Positions 25,643-34,162 of a stretch of 64,000 bases of DNA are shown in pieces; the stretch's first letter is position 1; each line of letters opens with the position of its first letter. A model generated the notes under the pieces. The model was not told the DNA's origin. It saw only the letters and a program-made list of their open reading frames with translations, and did not search any database. The translations under genes and the position numbers were made by a program. Source of the stretch: Streptomyces sp. NBC_01478 (GTDB taxonomy: Bacteria > Actinomycetota > Actinomycetes > Streptomycetales > Streptomycetaceae); NCBI RefSeq assembly GCF_036227225.1, contig NZ_CP109444.1, forward strand, positions 8,537,501 through 8,601,500, given 5' to 3'.

Positions 25643-26335
25643 CTACGGCGCCACCCAGGCGTAGCGGTGTTCCGGGCGGCCCGTGTCGCCGTACTTGAGG
25701 GAGAGGCGGAGGCGGCCGGCCTGTTCCAGGTGGCGGAGGTAGCGCTGGGCGGTCGAGCGGCTCAGGCCGGTCTCGGCGGCGACCTCGTGGGCCGAGAGCG
25801 GGTGGCCGGCGCTGTGCAGGACGCCGCAGATCAGGTCGGTGGTCGGTTCCGAGTGGCCGCTGGGCAGGCCGGGGGAGGCCGGCACGGCCGTCGTGCGCAG
25901 CGCGCCGAAGATGCGGTCGACCTGCTCCTGGCCGGCGATGCCACGGCCGCCGACGCGATCGACGGTGCGGCGCAGGGCGGCGTACGAGTCGAGGCGGGTG
26001 CGCAGCGCGGCGAAGGTGAACGGCTTGACCAGGTAGTGCAGGGCGCCCAGGCGCATCGCCCGCTGCACGGTCGTCACATCGCTGGCCGCCGTGATCATGA
26101 TGACGTCGGTGCCGTGGCCCTGTTGCCGCATGCGGTGGACGAGTTCGAGACCCGTCTGGTCGGGCAGATAGTGGTCGAGCAGCACCAGGTCGATGGCCCC
26201 GCGCTCCACGGTGGCCAGCGCCTGGGCGGCGCTGTGCGCGCGGGCGGCGACCCGGAAGCCGGGAACCTTTCCCACGTACCTGGCGTTGATCTCGGCGACG
26301 CGGAAGTCGTCGTCCACGACCATGACGTCAATCAT
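25643..26335 (-). CDS. CitB/DcuR-type response regulator without an adjacent kinase
   Basis: 230 aa. The receiver domain begins MIDVMVVDDDFRVAEINARYV, with the phospho-acceptor Asp in LVLLDHYLPDQTG and the conserved VIMITAASD and YLVKPF motifs. The effector domain (about 165-225) is a winged helix of the CitB type (LSAHEVAAETGLSRSTAQRYLRHLE, given here by its ends) and ends LKYGDTGRPEHRYAWVAP. Start ATG at 26335. It is a clear paralogue of the regulator at 29329-30009, sharing the same C-terminal ending. It is divergent from the ABC importer and has no kinase gene next to it, so it may use the kinase at 30006. Confidence 0.9.
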   Translation of the reverse strand: MIDVMVVDDDFRVAEINARYVGKVPGFRVAARAHSAAQALATVERGAIDLVLLDHYLPDQTGLELVHRMRQQGHGTDVIMITAASDVTTVQRAMRLGALHYLVKPFTFAALRTRLDSYAALRRTVDRVGGRGIAGQEQVDRIFGALRTTAVPASPGLPSGHSEPTTDLICGVLHSAGHPLSAHEVAAETGLSRSTAQRYLRHLEQAGRLRLSLKYGDTGRPEHRYAWVAP

Positions 26336-26398
26336 CGGGCCTCTTTCCTCAAGGCCATGGCGAGCGTTAAGCCCGTGTTTCGGCTCCGCAGTTGTAGC

Positions 26399-26436
26399 GC
26401 GAGCAAAACGAGCACAACAGGCTCTTGCGAGCAAAA
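26399..26436. promoter_or_regulatory. Candidate regulator sites before the ABC importer
   Basis: GCGAGCAAAA occurs twice (26399-26408 and 26427-26436), with a related CGAGCACAAC between. The second copy is part of the palindrome TTGCGAGCAA (26425-26434). They lie 60-97 bp upstream of the ABC ATPase and 64-101 bp upstream of the divergent regulator gene, well placed for binding by the CitB-type regulator. Confidence 0.5.
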
Positions 26437-26495
26437 GAACGGCTTGCGCCCAGAAGACTGCTGCTGTGGTCCGGGCCACATCTACGGTCCCGGCC

Positions 26496-27311
26496 ATGAG
26501 CGCAGACACCAGCCCCGCCATCGAGTTGCGGGGCGCGAGCAAGACCTTCAGGACCCCGTCGGGGGGTCTGCACACGGCCGTACGGGGGCTTGATCTCACC
26601 GTCGGACGTGGCGAGTTCGTGGCGGTCGTGGGCCCCACGGGCTGCGGCAAGTCGACCACGCTGACCCTCGTCAGCGGACTGGAGGAGCCCTCCGAGGGCG
26701 ATGTGCTGGTGGCCGGGGAGCCCGTCTCCGGCGTCGGCGACAAGGTCGGCTTCGTCTTCCAGCAGGACGCCACCTTCCCCTGGCGCACGGTGCTGTCCAA
26801 CGTCATGGCGGGCCCGCGCTTCCGCGGCGTACCGAAGGCGGAGGCCAGGGCGAAGGCGCGTGAGTGGCTGGCCCGGGTCGGGCTCTCCGCCTTCGAGGAC
26901 CGCTATCCGCACCAGCTCTCCGGCGGGATGCGCAAGCGCGTCGCGCTCGCCGCGACCTTCGTCAACGACCCCGAGATCCTGCTGATGGACGAGCCGTTCT
27001 CGGCACTCGACGTGCAGACCAGGGCCCTGATGTCGGACGAACTCCTGGAGCTGTGGGAGGGCACCGGTGCCTCGGTCGTCTTCGTCACCCACGACCTGGA
27101 GGAGTCCATCGCGCTGGCCGACCGGGTCGTCGTGATGACCGCCGGGCCGGCCACCGTGAAGCAGGTCTACGACATCGACCTGCCGCGGCCCCGCAAGGTC
27201 GAATCGGTGCGCATGGAGCCGCGGTTCATCGAGATCTACCGCGAGATCTGGGAGTCCCTCGGCGAAGAGGTCCGCATCACGCGCGAGAGGGGTGCGGCCA
27301 ATGTCGCCTGA
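26496..27311 (+). CDS. NitT/TauT-type ABC importer, ATP-binding protein
   Basis: 271 aa. Walker A is GPTGCGKST near residue 48, Q-loop VFQQDATFPWRTV, signature LSGGMRKRVALA, Walker B ILLMDEPFSALD, and switch VFVTHD. The layout and the 'FPWRTV' Q-loop are typical of SsuB/TauB/NrtD ATPases that energise uptake of sulfonates, nitrate, thiamin precursors and similar small molecules. It overlaps the permease gene by 11 bp and heads a three-gene operon with permease and lipoprotein. The promoter region holds repeated candidate regulator sites. The substrate is unknown. Confidence 0.92.
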   Translation: MSADTSPAIELRGASKTFRTPSGGLHTAVRGLDLTVGRGEFVAVVGPTGCGKSTTLTLVSGLEEPSEGDVLVAGEPVSGVGDKVGFVFQQDATFPWRTVLSNVMAGPRFRGVPKAEARAKAREWLARVGLSAFEDRYPHQLSGGMRKRVALAATFVNDPEILLMDEPFSALDVQTRALMSDELLELWEGTGASVVFVTHDLEESIALADRVVVMTAGPATVKQVYDIDLPRPRKVESVRMEPRFIEIYREIWESLGEEVRITRERGAANVA

Positions 27312-28179
27312 CGTCATGCCCGAGGACAAGGTCGTAGCCACCGTGACCGAGCCCGGCGACAAGCCGGACCGCGCCCATTCACGCGCGCGTGCCGCCCGCA
27401 AACGCAAGGTCGGTGTCGGAGCGGCGAGAGTGCTGCTCCTGGTCGCCGTTCTCGGTCTGTGGGAGGTGCTCTCCCGGGCCAAGGTCATCGATCCGTTCAA
27501 CTTCTCGATGCCCTCCAAGATCTGGGACCAGATCTACACCTGGGTGATGCACGGGACCGCGCTCGGCTCCCTGGGGGAGCAGATCTGGTTCACGCTCCAG
27601 GAGGCGCTGCTGGGCTGGATCATCGGTGTGATCGCCGGTGTCGTGTTCGGTATCGCTCTGGGGCGGATCACCTTGCTCGCCGACATACTTGGTCCATACA
27701 TCAAGGTGCTCAACTCCATACCGAGGATCGTGCTCGCCCCGATCTTCGTGATCTGGTTCGGACTCGGACCGGCCTCCAAGGTCGCGTCGGCCGTCGTGCT
27801 CGTCTTCTTCCCGGTGTTCTTCAACGCCTTCCAGGGCGCCCGCGAGGTCGACCGCAACCTGGTCGCCAACGCCCGCATCCTCGGCGCCAGCGACCGCAGG
27901 GTGACCCTCCAGGTGGTCATCCCGTCCGCGACCTCCTGGATCTTCACCAGCCTCCATGTCAGCTTCGGCTTCGCCCTCATCGGCGCGATCGTCGGGGAGT
28001 ACATCGGCGCCACCAAGGGCATCGGCCTGCTCGTCGCGCAGTCCCAGGGCACGTTCAACGCGGCCGGTGTGTACGCCGCGATGGTGATTCTCGCGGTCGT
28101 CGCCCTCGTCGCCGAAGGGTTCCTCACCTTCGCCGAGAACCGCATCTTCCGCTGGAAGCCGTCGGGCTCCGACAGCTGA
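27301..28179 (+). CDS. NitT/TauT-type ABC importer, permease
   Basis: 292 aa, ATG at 27301 overlapping the ATPase stop. A charged N-terminus precedes a first helix (VLLLVAVLGLWEVL). The BPD_transp_1 domain has five further helices. The EAA-like cytoplasmic loop, which docks on the ATPase, is visible at ARILGASDRRVTLQVVIPSA. The motif SIPRIVLAPIFVIWFGLGPASK is characteristic of SsuC/TauC-type permeases. It is transcribed with the ATPase and, 75 bp later, the binding lipoprotein. Confidence 0.92.
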   Translation: MSPDVMPEDKVVATVTEPGDKPDRAHSRARAARKRKVGVGAARVLLLVAVLGLWEVLSRAKVIDPFNFSMPSKIWDQIYTWVMHGTALGSLGEQIWFTLQEALLGWIIGVIAGVVFGIALGRITLLADILGPYIKVLNSIPRIVLAPIFVIWFGLGPASKVASAVVLVFFPVFFNAFQGAREVDRNLVANARILGASDRRVTLQVVIPSATSWIFTSLHVSFGFALIGAIVGEYIGATKGIGLLVAQSQGTFNAAGVYAAMVILAVVALVAEGFLTFAENRIFRWKPSGSDS

Positions 28180-28254
28180 ACCGCCGCTCACGGCACCCCC
28201 GTTGACGTGGCCCCCTCCTCCCCGCACCGCACCCTCACAAGGACGTGAACCGCC

Positions 28255-29316
28255 ATGCGCAAGACCGCCAGATACGCCGCCCTGGCCGCCTCGGGCCTGC
28301 TCGCCCTCTCCTCGCTCACCGCCTGCGCCAACGACGCGGCCAGCACCGCCTCCACGGGCTCAGGAAGCAAGGGCGACGGCAAGGGCGTGAAGGTCAAGAT
28401 CATGGTCGGTGGCCTGGACAAGGTCATCTACCTGCCCGCGATGCTCACCCAGCGGCTCGGCTACTTCGACGCCGAGGGCCTCGACGTCGAGCTGCTGAGC
28501 GAACCGGCCGGCGTCCAGGCCGAGACCGCGCTCGTCTCCGGGCAGGTCCAGGGAGCCGTCGGCTTCTACGACCACACGCTCGACCTCCAGGTCAAGGGCA
28601 AGTCGGTCGAGTCCGTGGTGCAGTTCTCGCAGGCGCCCGGCGAAGTGGAGGTCGTCTCCACCAAGGCGGCGGGGAAGGTCAAGTCGGCCAAGGACTTCAA
28701 GGGCAAGAAGCTCGGCGTGACCGGCCTCGGCTCCTCCACCGACTTCCTCACCAAGTACCTCGCCGTCAAGAACGGCGTCGATGTCAGCGAGTTCACCCCG
28801 GTCGCCGTCGGCGCGGGACCGACCTTCGTCGCCGCGCTCCAACAGGGCTCCATCGACGCCGGGATGACGACCGACCCGACCGTCGCCACGATCCTCGACA
28901 AGAAGGCCGGCAAGATCCTCGTCGACATGCGGACGCCCGAGGGATCACAGGCGGCGCTGGGTGGACCGTATCCCTCGTCAAGTCTGTACATGCAGACGGA
29001 CTGGGTGAACAGCCACAAGTCCACTGTGCAGAAGATGGTCAATGCATTCGTCAAGACGCTCACGTGGATGTCCACCCACAGCGCGACCGAGATCGCCGAC
29101 AAGATGCCCGCCGACTACTCCCAGGGCAACAAGTTCCTCTACGCCACCGCGATCAAGAGCACGCTGCCGATGTTCACCAAGGACGGCGTGATGCCGGCGA
29201 ACGGCCCGGAGACCGTCGAGAAGGTGCTCAAGGCGTTCAACCCCACCATCAAGAACGCCGACGTGGACCTCGACAAGACGTACACGACCGAGTTCGTGAA
29301 GAACGCGACAGGCTGA
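28255..29316 (+). CDS. NMT1/TauA-type substrate-binding lipoprotein
   Basis: 353 aa with a lipoprotein signal: basic MRKTARY, a hydrophobic core, and lipobox LTAC with the lipidated Cys at residue 24, followed by a Ser/Gly linker. The periplasmic-binding-protein type II fold follows: IMVGGLDKVIYLPAMLTQRLGY near the start, GYFDAEGLDVELL, LVSGQVQGAVGFYDHT and KKLGVTGLGSSTDF. It is anchored outside the membrane and delivers ligand to the permease upstream. Family members bind taurine, nitrate, aliphatic sulfonates or pyrimidine precursors. The regulators beside it are of the citrate/C4-dicarboxylate type, so an organic acid is also possible. Confidence 0.92.
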   Translation: MRKTARYAALAASGLLALSSLTACANDAASTASTGSGSKGDGKGVKVKIMVGGLDKVIYLPAMLTQRLGYFDAEGLDVELLSEPAGVQAETALVSGQVQGAVGFYDHTLDLQVKGKSVESVVQFSQAPGEVEVVSTKAAGKVKSAKDFKGKKLGVTGLGSSTDFLTKYLAVKNGVDVSEFTPVAVGAGPTFVAALQQGSIDAGMTTDPTVATILDKKAGKILVDMRTPEGSQAALGGPYPSSSLYMQTDWVNSHKSTVQKMVNAFVKTLTWMSTHSATEIADKMPADYSQGNKFLYATAIKSTLPMFTKDGVMPANGPETVEKVLKAFNPTIKNADVDLDKTYTTEFVKNATG

Positions 29317-29320
29317 CCGG

Positions 29321-29338
29321 CCGCGCCCTCAGGCGCGG
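29321..29338. terminator. Short hairpin between the lipoprotein gene and the response regulator
   Basis: CCGCGCC-CTCA-GGCGCGG, 7 bp perfect, overlapping the stop codon of the minus-strand regulator. The two convergent genes are only 12 bp apart. Confidence 0.5.
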
Positions 29339-30009
29339 GTCGCCCACATGTAACGGTGTTCCGGGCGGCCCGCGTCGCCGTATTTGAGCGTCAGCCGGGC
29401 CCGTCCGGTGCGCTCCAGGAGCTTCAGATAGCGCTGGGCGGTCTGCCGGCTCACTCCGGTGCGGTCGGCGATCTCCTGGGCGGACAGGGGGCCTTCGGCG
29501 TTCATCAGGGACTGGCGCACGAGTTTCGCCGTGGTGGGGGAGTGCCCTTTGGGCAGCCCGGGCTCCGAGGGCGCGGACAGGGCGCCGAAGATGCGGTCCA
29601 CCTCGGCCTGTTCGGCCTCGCCGCCGCCGTCGAGCGTCCGGCGCAGTTCCGCGTACGCCTCCAACTTGGCCCGCAGGCCCGCGAACGCGAACGGCTTGAC
29701 CAGGTACTGCAGTGCGCCCAGCCGCATTGCCGCCTGCACGGTCGTCACGTCCCGGGCCGCCGTCACCATGATCACGTCGGTCTGGTGGCCGCGCCGGCGC
29801 ATCTCCTGGACGACCGCCAGACCCGTCTCGTCGGGCAGATAGTGGTCCAGGAGGACCAGGTCCAGCCGGGGCAGCGTCTCCAGCCGGTTCAGCGCCTCGG
29901 CCGCGCTGTGCGCCTCGGCGGCGACGTGGAAGCCCGGCACCTTCTCCACGTAGGCCGCGTTGACCTGGGCGACCCGCGTGTCGTCGTCCACGACCAGGAC
30001 CTCGATCAT
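29329..30009 (-). CDS. CitB/DcuR-type response regulator
   Basis: 226 aa. The receiver begins MIEVLVVDDDTRVAQVNAAYV, with the phospho-acceptor Asp in LVLLDHYLPDETG and VIMVTAARD, YLVKPF as conserved switch motifs. The C-terminal helix-turn-helix reads LSAQEIADRTGVSRQTAQRY, and the protein ends LKYGDAGRPEHRYMWATRA. Its ATG overlaps the kinase stop by 4 bp, so this is the cognate partner of the kinase at 30006. It is paralogous to the regulator at 25643, and together the two bracket the ABC importer. Control of that importer is inferred from position. Confidence 0.93.
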   Translation of the reverse strand: MIEVLVVDDDTRVAQVNAAYVEKVPGFHVAAEAHSAAEALNRLETLPRLDLVLLDHYLPDETGLAVVQEMRRRGHQTDVIMVTAARDVTTVQAAMRLGALQYLVKPFAFAGLRAKLEAYAELRRTLDGGGEAEQAEVDRIFGALSAPSEPGLPKGHSPTTAKLVRQSLMNAEGPLSAQEIADRTGVSRQTAQRYLKLLERTGRARLTLKYGDAGRPEHRYMWATRA

Positions 30010-31682
30010 CGCGACTCCTCCTCGGCGTCGGTCTCCCCGGGGGCGGTGAGAGCCGGTTCCAGGTCCGGCTCGGTCAGCGCCTCGGGCAGGACGACCGCGA
30101 ACTCCGCGCCCCCGCCGAACGCCTCCGTCACCACCGCGCTGCCGCCCTGCCGTTCGGCCAGTCGACGCACCAGGGAGAGCCCTATTCCGCGCTTGCCATG
30201 AGCCGGGGGCTTCTTCGTGGACCATCCCTCGGTGAAGACCAACTCCCGTTGTTCCTCCGGGATTCCGGGGCCCGTGTCGCGCACCCGGAGCACGGCCGTA
30301 CGGCCCTCCGTCCGCAACTCGACCTCCACGCGTGCGTGAGGTGTGCCTCCGACGGCGTCGAGCGCGTTGTCCACGAGGTTGCCGACGACCGTGACCAGTC
30401 CCCGCGGATCGATCAACCGGTCGGGCAGCCAGGTGCGGTCGGAGATCCACAGGGCGACGCCCCGCTCGGCCGCGACGGTCGCCTTGCCCACCAACAGGGC
30501 GGCGAGCAGCGGGTCCTGGATCTTCTCGGTGACCTGCTCGGCCGTCGCCCGGTGATCGCCGACCACCTCGCCGACGAAGTCCACGGCGTCGTCGTACATC
30601 TCCAGTTCGAGCAGCCCCAGGAGGGTGTGCATGCGGTTGGCGTGCTCGTGGTCCTGGGCGCGCAGGGCGTCGATCAGCCCGTGCGTCGAGTCCAACTCCC
30701 GGCCGAGCTGCTCCAGTTCGGTGCGGTCGCGCAGGGTGGCGACGGCGCCGCCGTCGTCGGTGGGCATCCGGTTGGTGACCAGGACGCGCTGGCCCCGGAC
30801 GGCGAGCAGGTCGGTGCCGGTCACCCGGCCCGCCAGGACATCGGTCGTACGGCCCTCCCCGAGCGCCTCGTCCAGGGAGCGGCCGACCGCCTCGTCACCG
30901 ATGCCCAGCAGCCGCCGCGCCTCGTCGTTCAGGAGCCGTATGCGGCCGCCGCGGTCCAGGGCGACGACGCCCTCCCGGATGCCGTGCAGCATCGCCTCGC
31001 GCTCCGAGAGCAGCGCCGAGATGTCCGAGAAGGCGAGGTCCCGGGTCTGCCGCTGGACCCTCCGGGAGATCAGCCAGGCCGCCAGCGCACCGACGGCGAG
31101 CGCGCCCCCGGCGTACGCCAGCAGCCCCGGGATCGCGCTGATCAACTGCGCGCGGACGCTGTCGTACTTGATGCCTACGGAGACGGCTCCGACGACCGTG
31201 CCGTCGGCGTCGCGCAGGGGCACCTTGCCGCGGGCCGAGCGGCCCAGGGTGCCCTTGTCGATCTCCTTGACCTCCTGACCGGCCAGGGGCTGGTCAGGAG
31301 AGGTCGAGACGAACCGGCCGATCTCGCTCGGGGTCGTGTGCGACCACCGGACGCCCCGCCAGTCCATCACCACCACGTACTCGGCCTTGGTGGCCTTGCG
31401 GACCCGCTCCGCCTCCTTCTGGACGGGGCCGTCCACGGTCGGAGGGGTGTTCTGGACGTCCTTGATGATCTGCGGCTGCTGCGCGGTGGTCTGGGCGATG
31501 GCCAGGGCGCGGTTCATCGCCTCCTGGTCGAGCTGTTTGCTCAACGGCGCGAGGAACAGCCCGGTCGCCAGGACCGCGACTCCCGCGGCGATCGCCAACT
31601 GCATCAGCAGCACCTGCGAGAACACCCGCCGCGGCAGCCCGAGGCGACGGCGGCGTGCGGGGGGTGTGGGGCTCATACCCAT
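30006..31682 (-). CDS. CitA/DcuS-type sensor histidine kinase
   Basis: 558 aa. A transmembrane helix near residue 20 (VLLMQLAIAAGVAVLATGLF) is followed by an extracellular PAS-like sensor domain of about 130 residues with conserved YVVVMDWRGVRWSHT and VSVGIKYDSV. The second helix (IPGLLAYAGGALAVGALAAW) leads to a cytoplasmic PAS domain. The dimerisation region is of SpoOB/CitA type (LRAQDHEHANRMHTLLGLLE, with His in DHEHAN). The HATPase has NLVDNALDAVG, DTGPGIP and GKRGIGLSLVRRL. CitA/DcuS sensors bind citrate or C4-dicarboxylates outside the cell. The ATG at 31682 is chosen; an ATG at 31676 is possible. Confidence 0.9.
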   Translation of the reverse strand: MGMSPTPPARRRRLGLPRRVFSQVLLMQLAIAAGVAVLATGLFLAPLSKQLDQEAMNRALAIAQTTAQQPQIIKDVQNTPPTVDGPVQKEAERVRKATKAEYVVVMDWRGVRWSHTTPSEIGRFVSTSPDQPLAGQEVKEIDKGTLGRSARGKVPLRDADGTVVGAVSVGIKYDSVRAQLISAIPGLLAYAGGALAVGALAAWLISRRVQRQTRDLAFSDISALLSEREAMLHGIREGVVALDRGGRIRLLNDEARRLLGIGDEAVGRSLDEALGEGRTTDVLAGRVTGTDLLAVRGQRVLVTNRMPTDDGGAVATLRDRTELEQLGRELDSTHGLIDALRAQDHEHANRMHTLLGLLELEMYDDAVDFVGEVVGDHRATAEQVTEKIQDPLLAALLVGKATVAAERGVALWISDRTWLPDRLIDPRGLVTVVGNLVDNALDAVGGTPHARVEVELRTEGRTAVLRVRDTGPGIPEEQRELVFTEGWSTKKPPAHGKRGIGLSLVRRLAERQGGSAVVTEAFGGGAEFAVVLPEALTEPDLEPALTAPGETDAEEESR

Positions 31683-31814
31683 GACGGTACGTGGCGGGGT
31701 GGGGGCTGCCCCAGGGGTGTGGCATGGATCTCTTGACCAGTTCTTGGGGAAACGTGGTTCCAGGAGACGGCCTTTTACCTGCGCGACCACACCAGGAGAC
31801 GCGTGCCGGGCGGG

Positions 31815-32753
31815 TCAGCCCGCCAGCGCCGACGTCAGCTCGCGCACCGCCACCACGTCCATCCGCGCCGGCGCGCCGAGGACCGACGTCCCGCAGCTCT
31901 CCGGGCGGGGCGGCAGGGAAGCGCCCTGGGCGACGATCACGCGCCAGTGGCGCCCGTCGGTGTGCGCGACGGTCACCTCCCAGCGCGGTGCGGCGCCGTC
32001 CGTCCGTACGACGGTCAAGGCGTCCATCGCGTACTCGCCCGCCGCCGTCCGCACGGCCAGCTCCGCCGCCTGTCCGGGCCGCTCCCACGCCGAGCCGCCC
32101 CGGCAGCCCTCGACGACCACACGGCCCTCCTGGACGCCCTGGAGGATCTCCTTGACGGTGTGGGCCCCGATGCGCCCGTACGCGTAGCCGTGCGGCAGGA
32201 CGAGCAGCGTTGGCGAGAAGCGATGGCCGCCCAGATGGGTGACCTCCCAGGCGCCCTCGACCCCGGAGGCGGCCAGCTCGGCCGCGAGGGGGCGGCCCAG
32301 GAGCGCGCAGCAGCGGTCGCGCTTGCCGTTGGTGCAGACGAGCGCGAGCGGGGCGCCGGTGTGGGCCCGCCCGCCGAGCGCCGAGCCGAACGAGCGCGGG
32401 TCACCCGTGCCGAGGGCGGCGAAGTCCAGGGCGAGCAGTTCCCGCGGGTCGGTGGTCGTGGCGTTGTGCAGCCATACGTTTCCGGGAACGGTGTGGGCCG
32501 CGTACACCTGGCGCACCGGCGACGCCGCCGGGTCGGCGTGCCGTCCGGGACGGCGGATGAGCGCGATCCGTACGCCCGTGTTCGCGGCGGCCGCCTCCAG
32601 GGCGCGGCCCAGCACGGGGTCCAGGTGGCTCGAAGTGAGCGCTTTGGCACCCCAAGGACCGGGCTGTTCCAGCAGCAGCCACGTCGTCGCCGTGGCCGCG
32701 GTTCCGGAAATGGGCTCGTCGAGGTCCCGAGAGACGGTCGCGCACGTACTCAC
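31815..32753 (-). CDS. Sucrase/ferredoxin-like Fe-S protein, iron-box controlled
   Basis: 312 aa, GTG start at 32753. It matches the sucraseferredoxin-like (Aim32-type) family, which has a thioredoxin-like ferredoxin fold binding a [2Fe-2S] cluster through Cys and His. Candidate ligands are in VCTNGKRDRCCALLGRPLA and HLGGHRFSPTLLVLPHGYAY. The N-terminal half (CATVSRDLDEPISGTAATATTW) carries another Cys. An iron box directly upstream points to repression by the DmdR1/IdeR regulator when iron is plentiful. This would fit a reductase or electron carrier used in iron release or siderophore use, but the reaction is unproven. The gene is minus strand, between the kinase operon and a citrate synthase-like gene. 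Confidence 0.82.
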   Translation of the reverse strand: MSTCATVSRDLDEPISGTAATATTWLLLEQPGPWGAKALTSSHLDPVLGRALEAAAANTGVRIALIRRPGRHADPAASPVRQVYAAHTVPGNVWLHNATTTDPRELLALDFAALGTGDPRSFGSALGGRAHTGAPLALVCTNGKRDRCCALLGRPLAAELAASGVEGAWEVTHLGGHRFSPTLLVLPHGYAYGRIGAHTVKEILQGVQEGRVVVEGCRGGSAWERPGQAAELAVRTAAGEYAMDALTVVRTDGAAPRWEVTVAHTDGRHWRVIVAQGASLPPRPESCGTSVLGAPARMDVVAVRELTSALAG

Positions 32754-32772
32754 AGAGGTGAGCCTAACCTGA
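32754..32772. promoter_or_regulatory. Iron box (DmdR1/IdeR operator)
   Basis: On the minus strand TCAGGTTAGGCTCACCTCT matches 15 of 19 positions of the actinobacterial iron box (TTAGGTTAGGCTAACCTAA). It ends immediately before the GTG at 32753, so a bound regulator would block initiation of this gene. Confidence 0.75.
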
Positions 32773-32807
32773 CTTGCCTCGGGGCGACTTCCGGCCGCGC
32801 TCGTGTC

Positions 32808-34082
32808 CTACTCCGGTAGTGGTTGAGGCGGTCTGGGGCCTACGTAGTGACCGCTGGGCCGCATGCGCAGCGGTCGCTCGCCGTACTCCTCCAGGGCGTG
32901 TGCGATCCAGCCCGCCGTACGGGCGACGGCGAAGACCGTCTCGCCCGCCGTGGAGGGCATCCCCGAGGCGACGGTGAGGACGGCGAGAGCCAGGTCGACG
33001 TTGGCGTGCAGCGGGGTGTGGCGGGCGGTGGTGGCGACGATGTCCCGGGCCGCGGCGAGACCGGGCGCGGCGCCAGGGATCTCCTTCAGGAGGGCGAACA
33101 GGGCACGCGCGCGTGGGTCCTCGCCCGGGTAGAGCCGGTGGCCGAGTCCGGGAATACGGCGGCCGGCCCGCAGTTCGTCCGCGACCACCGGACCGGCGCT
33201 GCCCTGGTCGAGCACGTCGAGCAGCAGCCGGTGCGCCAGGCCGCTGGCGGCGCCGTGCAGGGGGCCTTCGAGGACCCCCAGGCCGGAGGAGACGGCCGCG
33301 TACGGGTGGGCGCGGGCCGAGGCGGCGACCCGCACCGCGAGCGTGGACGCGGCCAGGTCGTGGTCCACGAGCAGCCCAAGTGCCGTGTCCAGGACGCGCA
33401 GTGACGCCTCGTCAGCAGGCTGTCCGCTCAGCCGTGCCCACAGTCGGTGGGCCAGCGGACCCTCGTCGCGATGGGCGCGCCGCACCGGCGGCAGGGCCGC
33501 GACGAGGGTGGGGATGAGGATGCGCGCGGTGCCGAGCACGGCGTCCTCGGACAGGTCGAAGCGCAACGGGTCCGCGGTCGCCGCCGCGATGGCCGCGACC
33601 CGCAACCGGTCGGTGGGGCCGGTGTGTTCGGGCAGCGCGTCGACGGCGCGACGGGCGACGGCGACGGCCGCCTTGGGCGCGGTGAACGTGATCCCGGGAC
33701 GCAGCTCCCCGGTCCACAGCCACTCGGCGATCTCCTCGTAGGAGTGGCGCGCGGCCAGCTCGGTCGCGTCGACGCCCCGGAAGTAGTAACGGTCCTTCTC
33801 GATGAGCGTGATGCGGGTCCGTACGGACAACTCGCCGCCGGAACCCGAACTCCCGCTGCTCTCCCGCCTGTTGCGCCGGGCGAGCGCCTCCACCTCCTCG
33901 GCGTCGAAGGTGCTGCCCCGACCGCCGGGCTCGCGTCTGCTGCCCAGTTGCCCGCGACTCACGTACGCGTACACGGTCTCGGGCTTCACGCCGAGCAGCT
34001 CGGCGGTCTCCTTGGTGCTCAACCGTCGCTCGGGGTGACCGGGAGCGGGTTCTTGATCGCGCATGGAGGTCACGGTATCCAT
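32808..34082 (-). CDS. Citrate synthase-like protein with N-terminal helix-turn-helix
   Basis: 424 aa from the ATG at 34082. Residues about 20-72 are an excisionase/MerR-type DNA-binding domain (STKETAELLGVKPETVYAYV, then a basic wing SRREPGGRGSTFDAEEVEAL). The rest is a citrate synthase fold keeping His in GPLHGAASG, His in GLGHRLYPGEDPR and the catalytic Asp in ANVDLAL, so activity is possible. Such HTH-citrate synthases are found in actinobacteria; whether they act as enzymes, sensors or repressors is unsettled. A -10 box TATGAT ends 6 nt before the ATG, with no Shine-Dalgarno, so the mRNA is probably leaderless. It is divergent from a second citrate synthase, with a palindrome between. 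Confidence 0.85.
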   Translation of the reverse strand: MDTVTSMRDQEPAPGHPERRLSTKETAELLGVKPETVYAYVSRGQLGSRREPGGRGSTFDAEEVEALARRNRRESSGSSGSGGELSVRTRITLIEKDRYYFRGVDATELAARHSYEEIAEWLWTGELRPGITFTAPKAAVAVARRAVDALPEHTGPTDRLRVAAIAAATADPLRFDLSEDAVLGTARILIPTLVAALPPVRRAHRDEGPLAHRLWARLSGQPADEASLRVLDTALGLLVDHDLAASTLAVRVAASARAHPYAAVSSGLGVLEGPLHGAASGLAHRLLLDVLDQGSAGPVVADELRAGRRIPGLGHRLYPGEDPRARALFALLKEIPGAAPGLAAARDIVATTARHTPLHANVDLALAVLTVASGMPSTAGETVFAVARTAGWIAHALEEYGERPLRMRPSGHYVGPRPPQPLPE

Positions 34083-34091
34083 CTCTGGATC

Positions 34092-34110
34092 ATATTGATT
34101 CAATCAATAT
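34092..34110. promoter_or_regulatory. AT-rich palindrome between divergent citrate synthase genes
   Basis: ATATTGATT-C-AATCAATAT, a perfect 9-bp inverted repeat about its centre. It overlaps the promoter of the minus-strand gene (-10 TATGAT just downstream) and abuts a perfect TTGACA -35 (34110-34115) facing the plus-strand gene. It is a likely operator controlling both, possibly bound by the HTH-citrate synthase itself. Confidence 0.75.
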
Positions 34111-34162
34111 TGACAGAGAATGAGTCAACCATGGACAGTCGAATCAAGTCCAGGGAGGAAAC

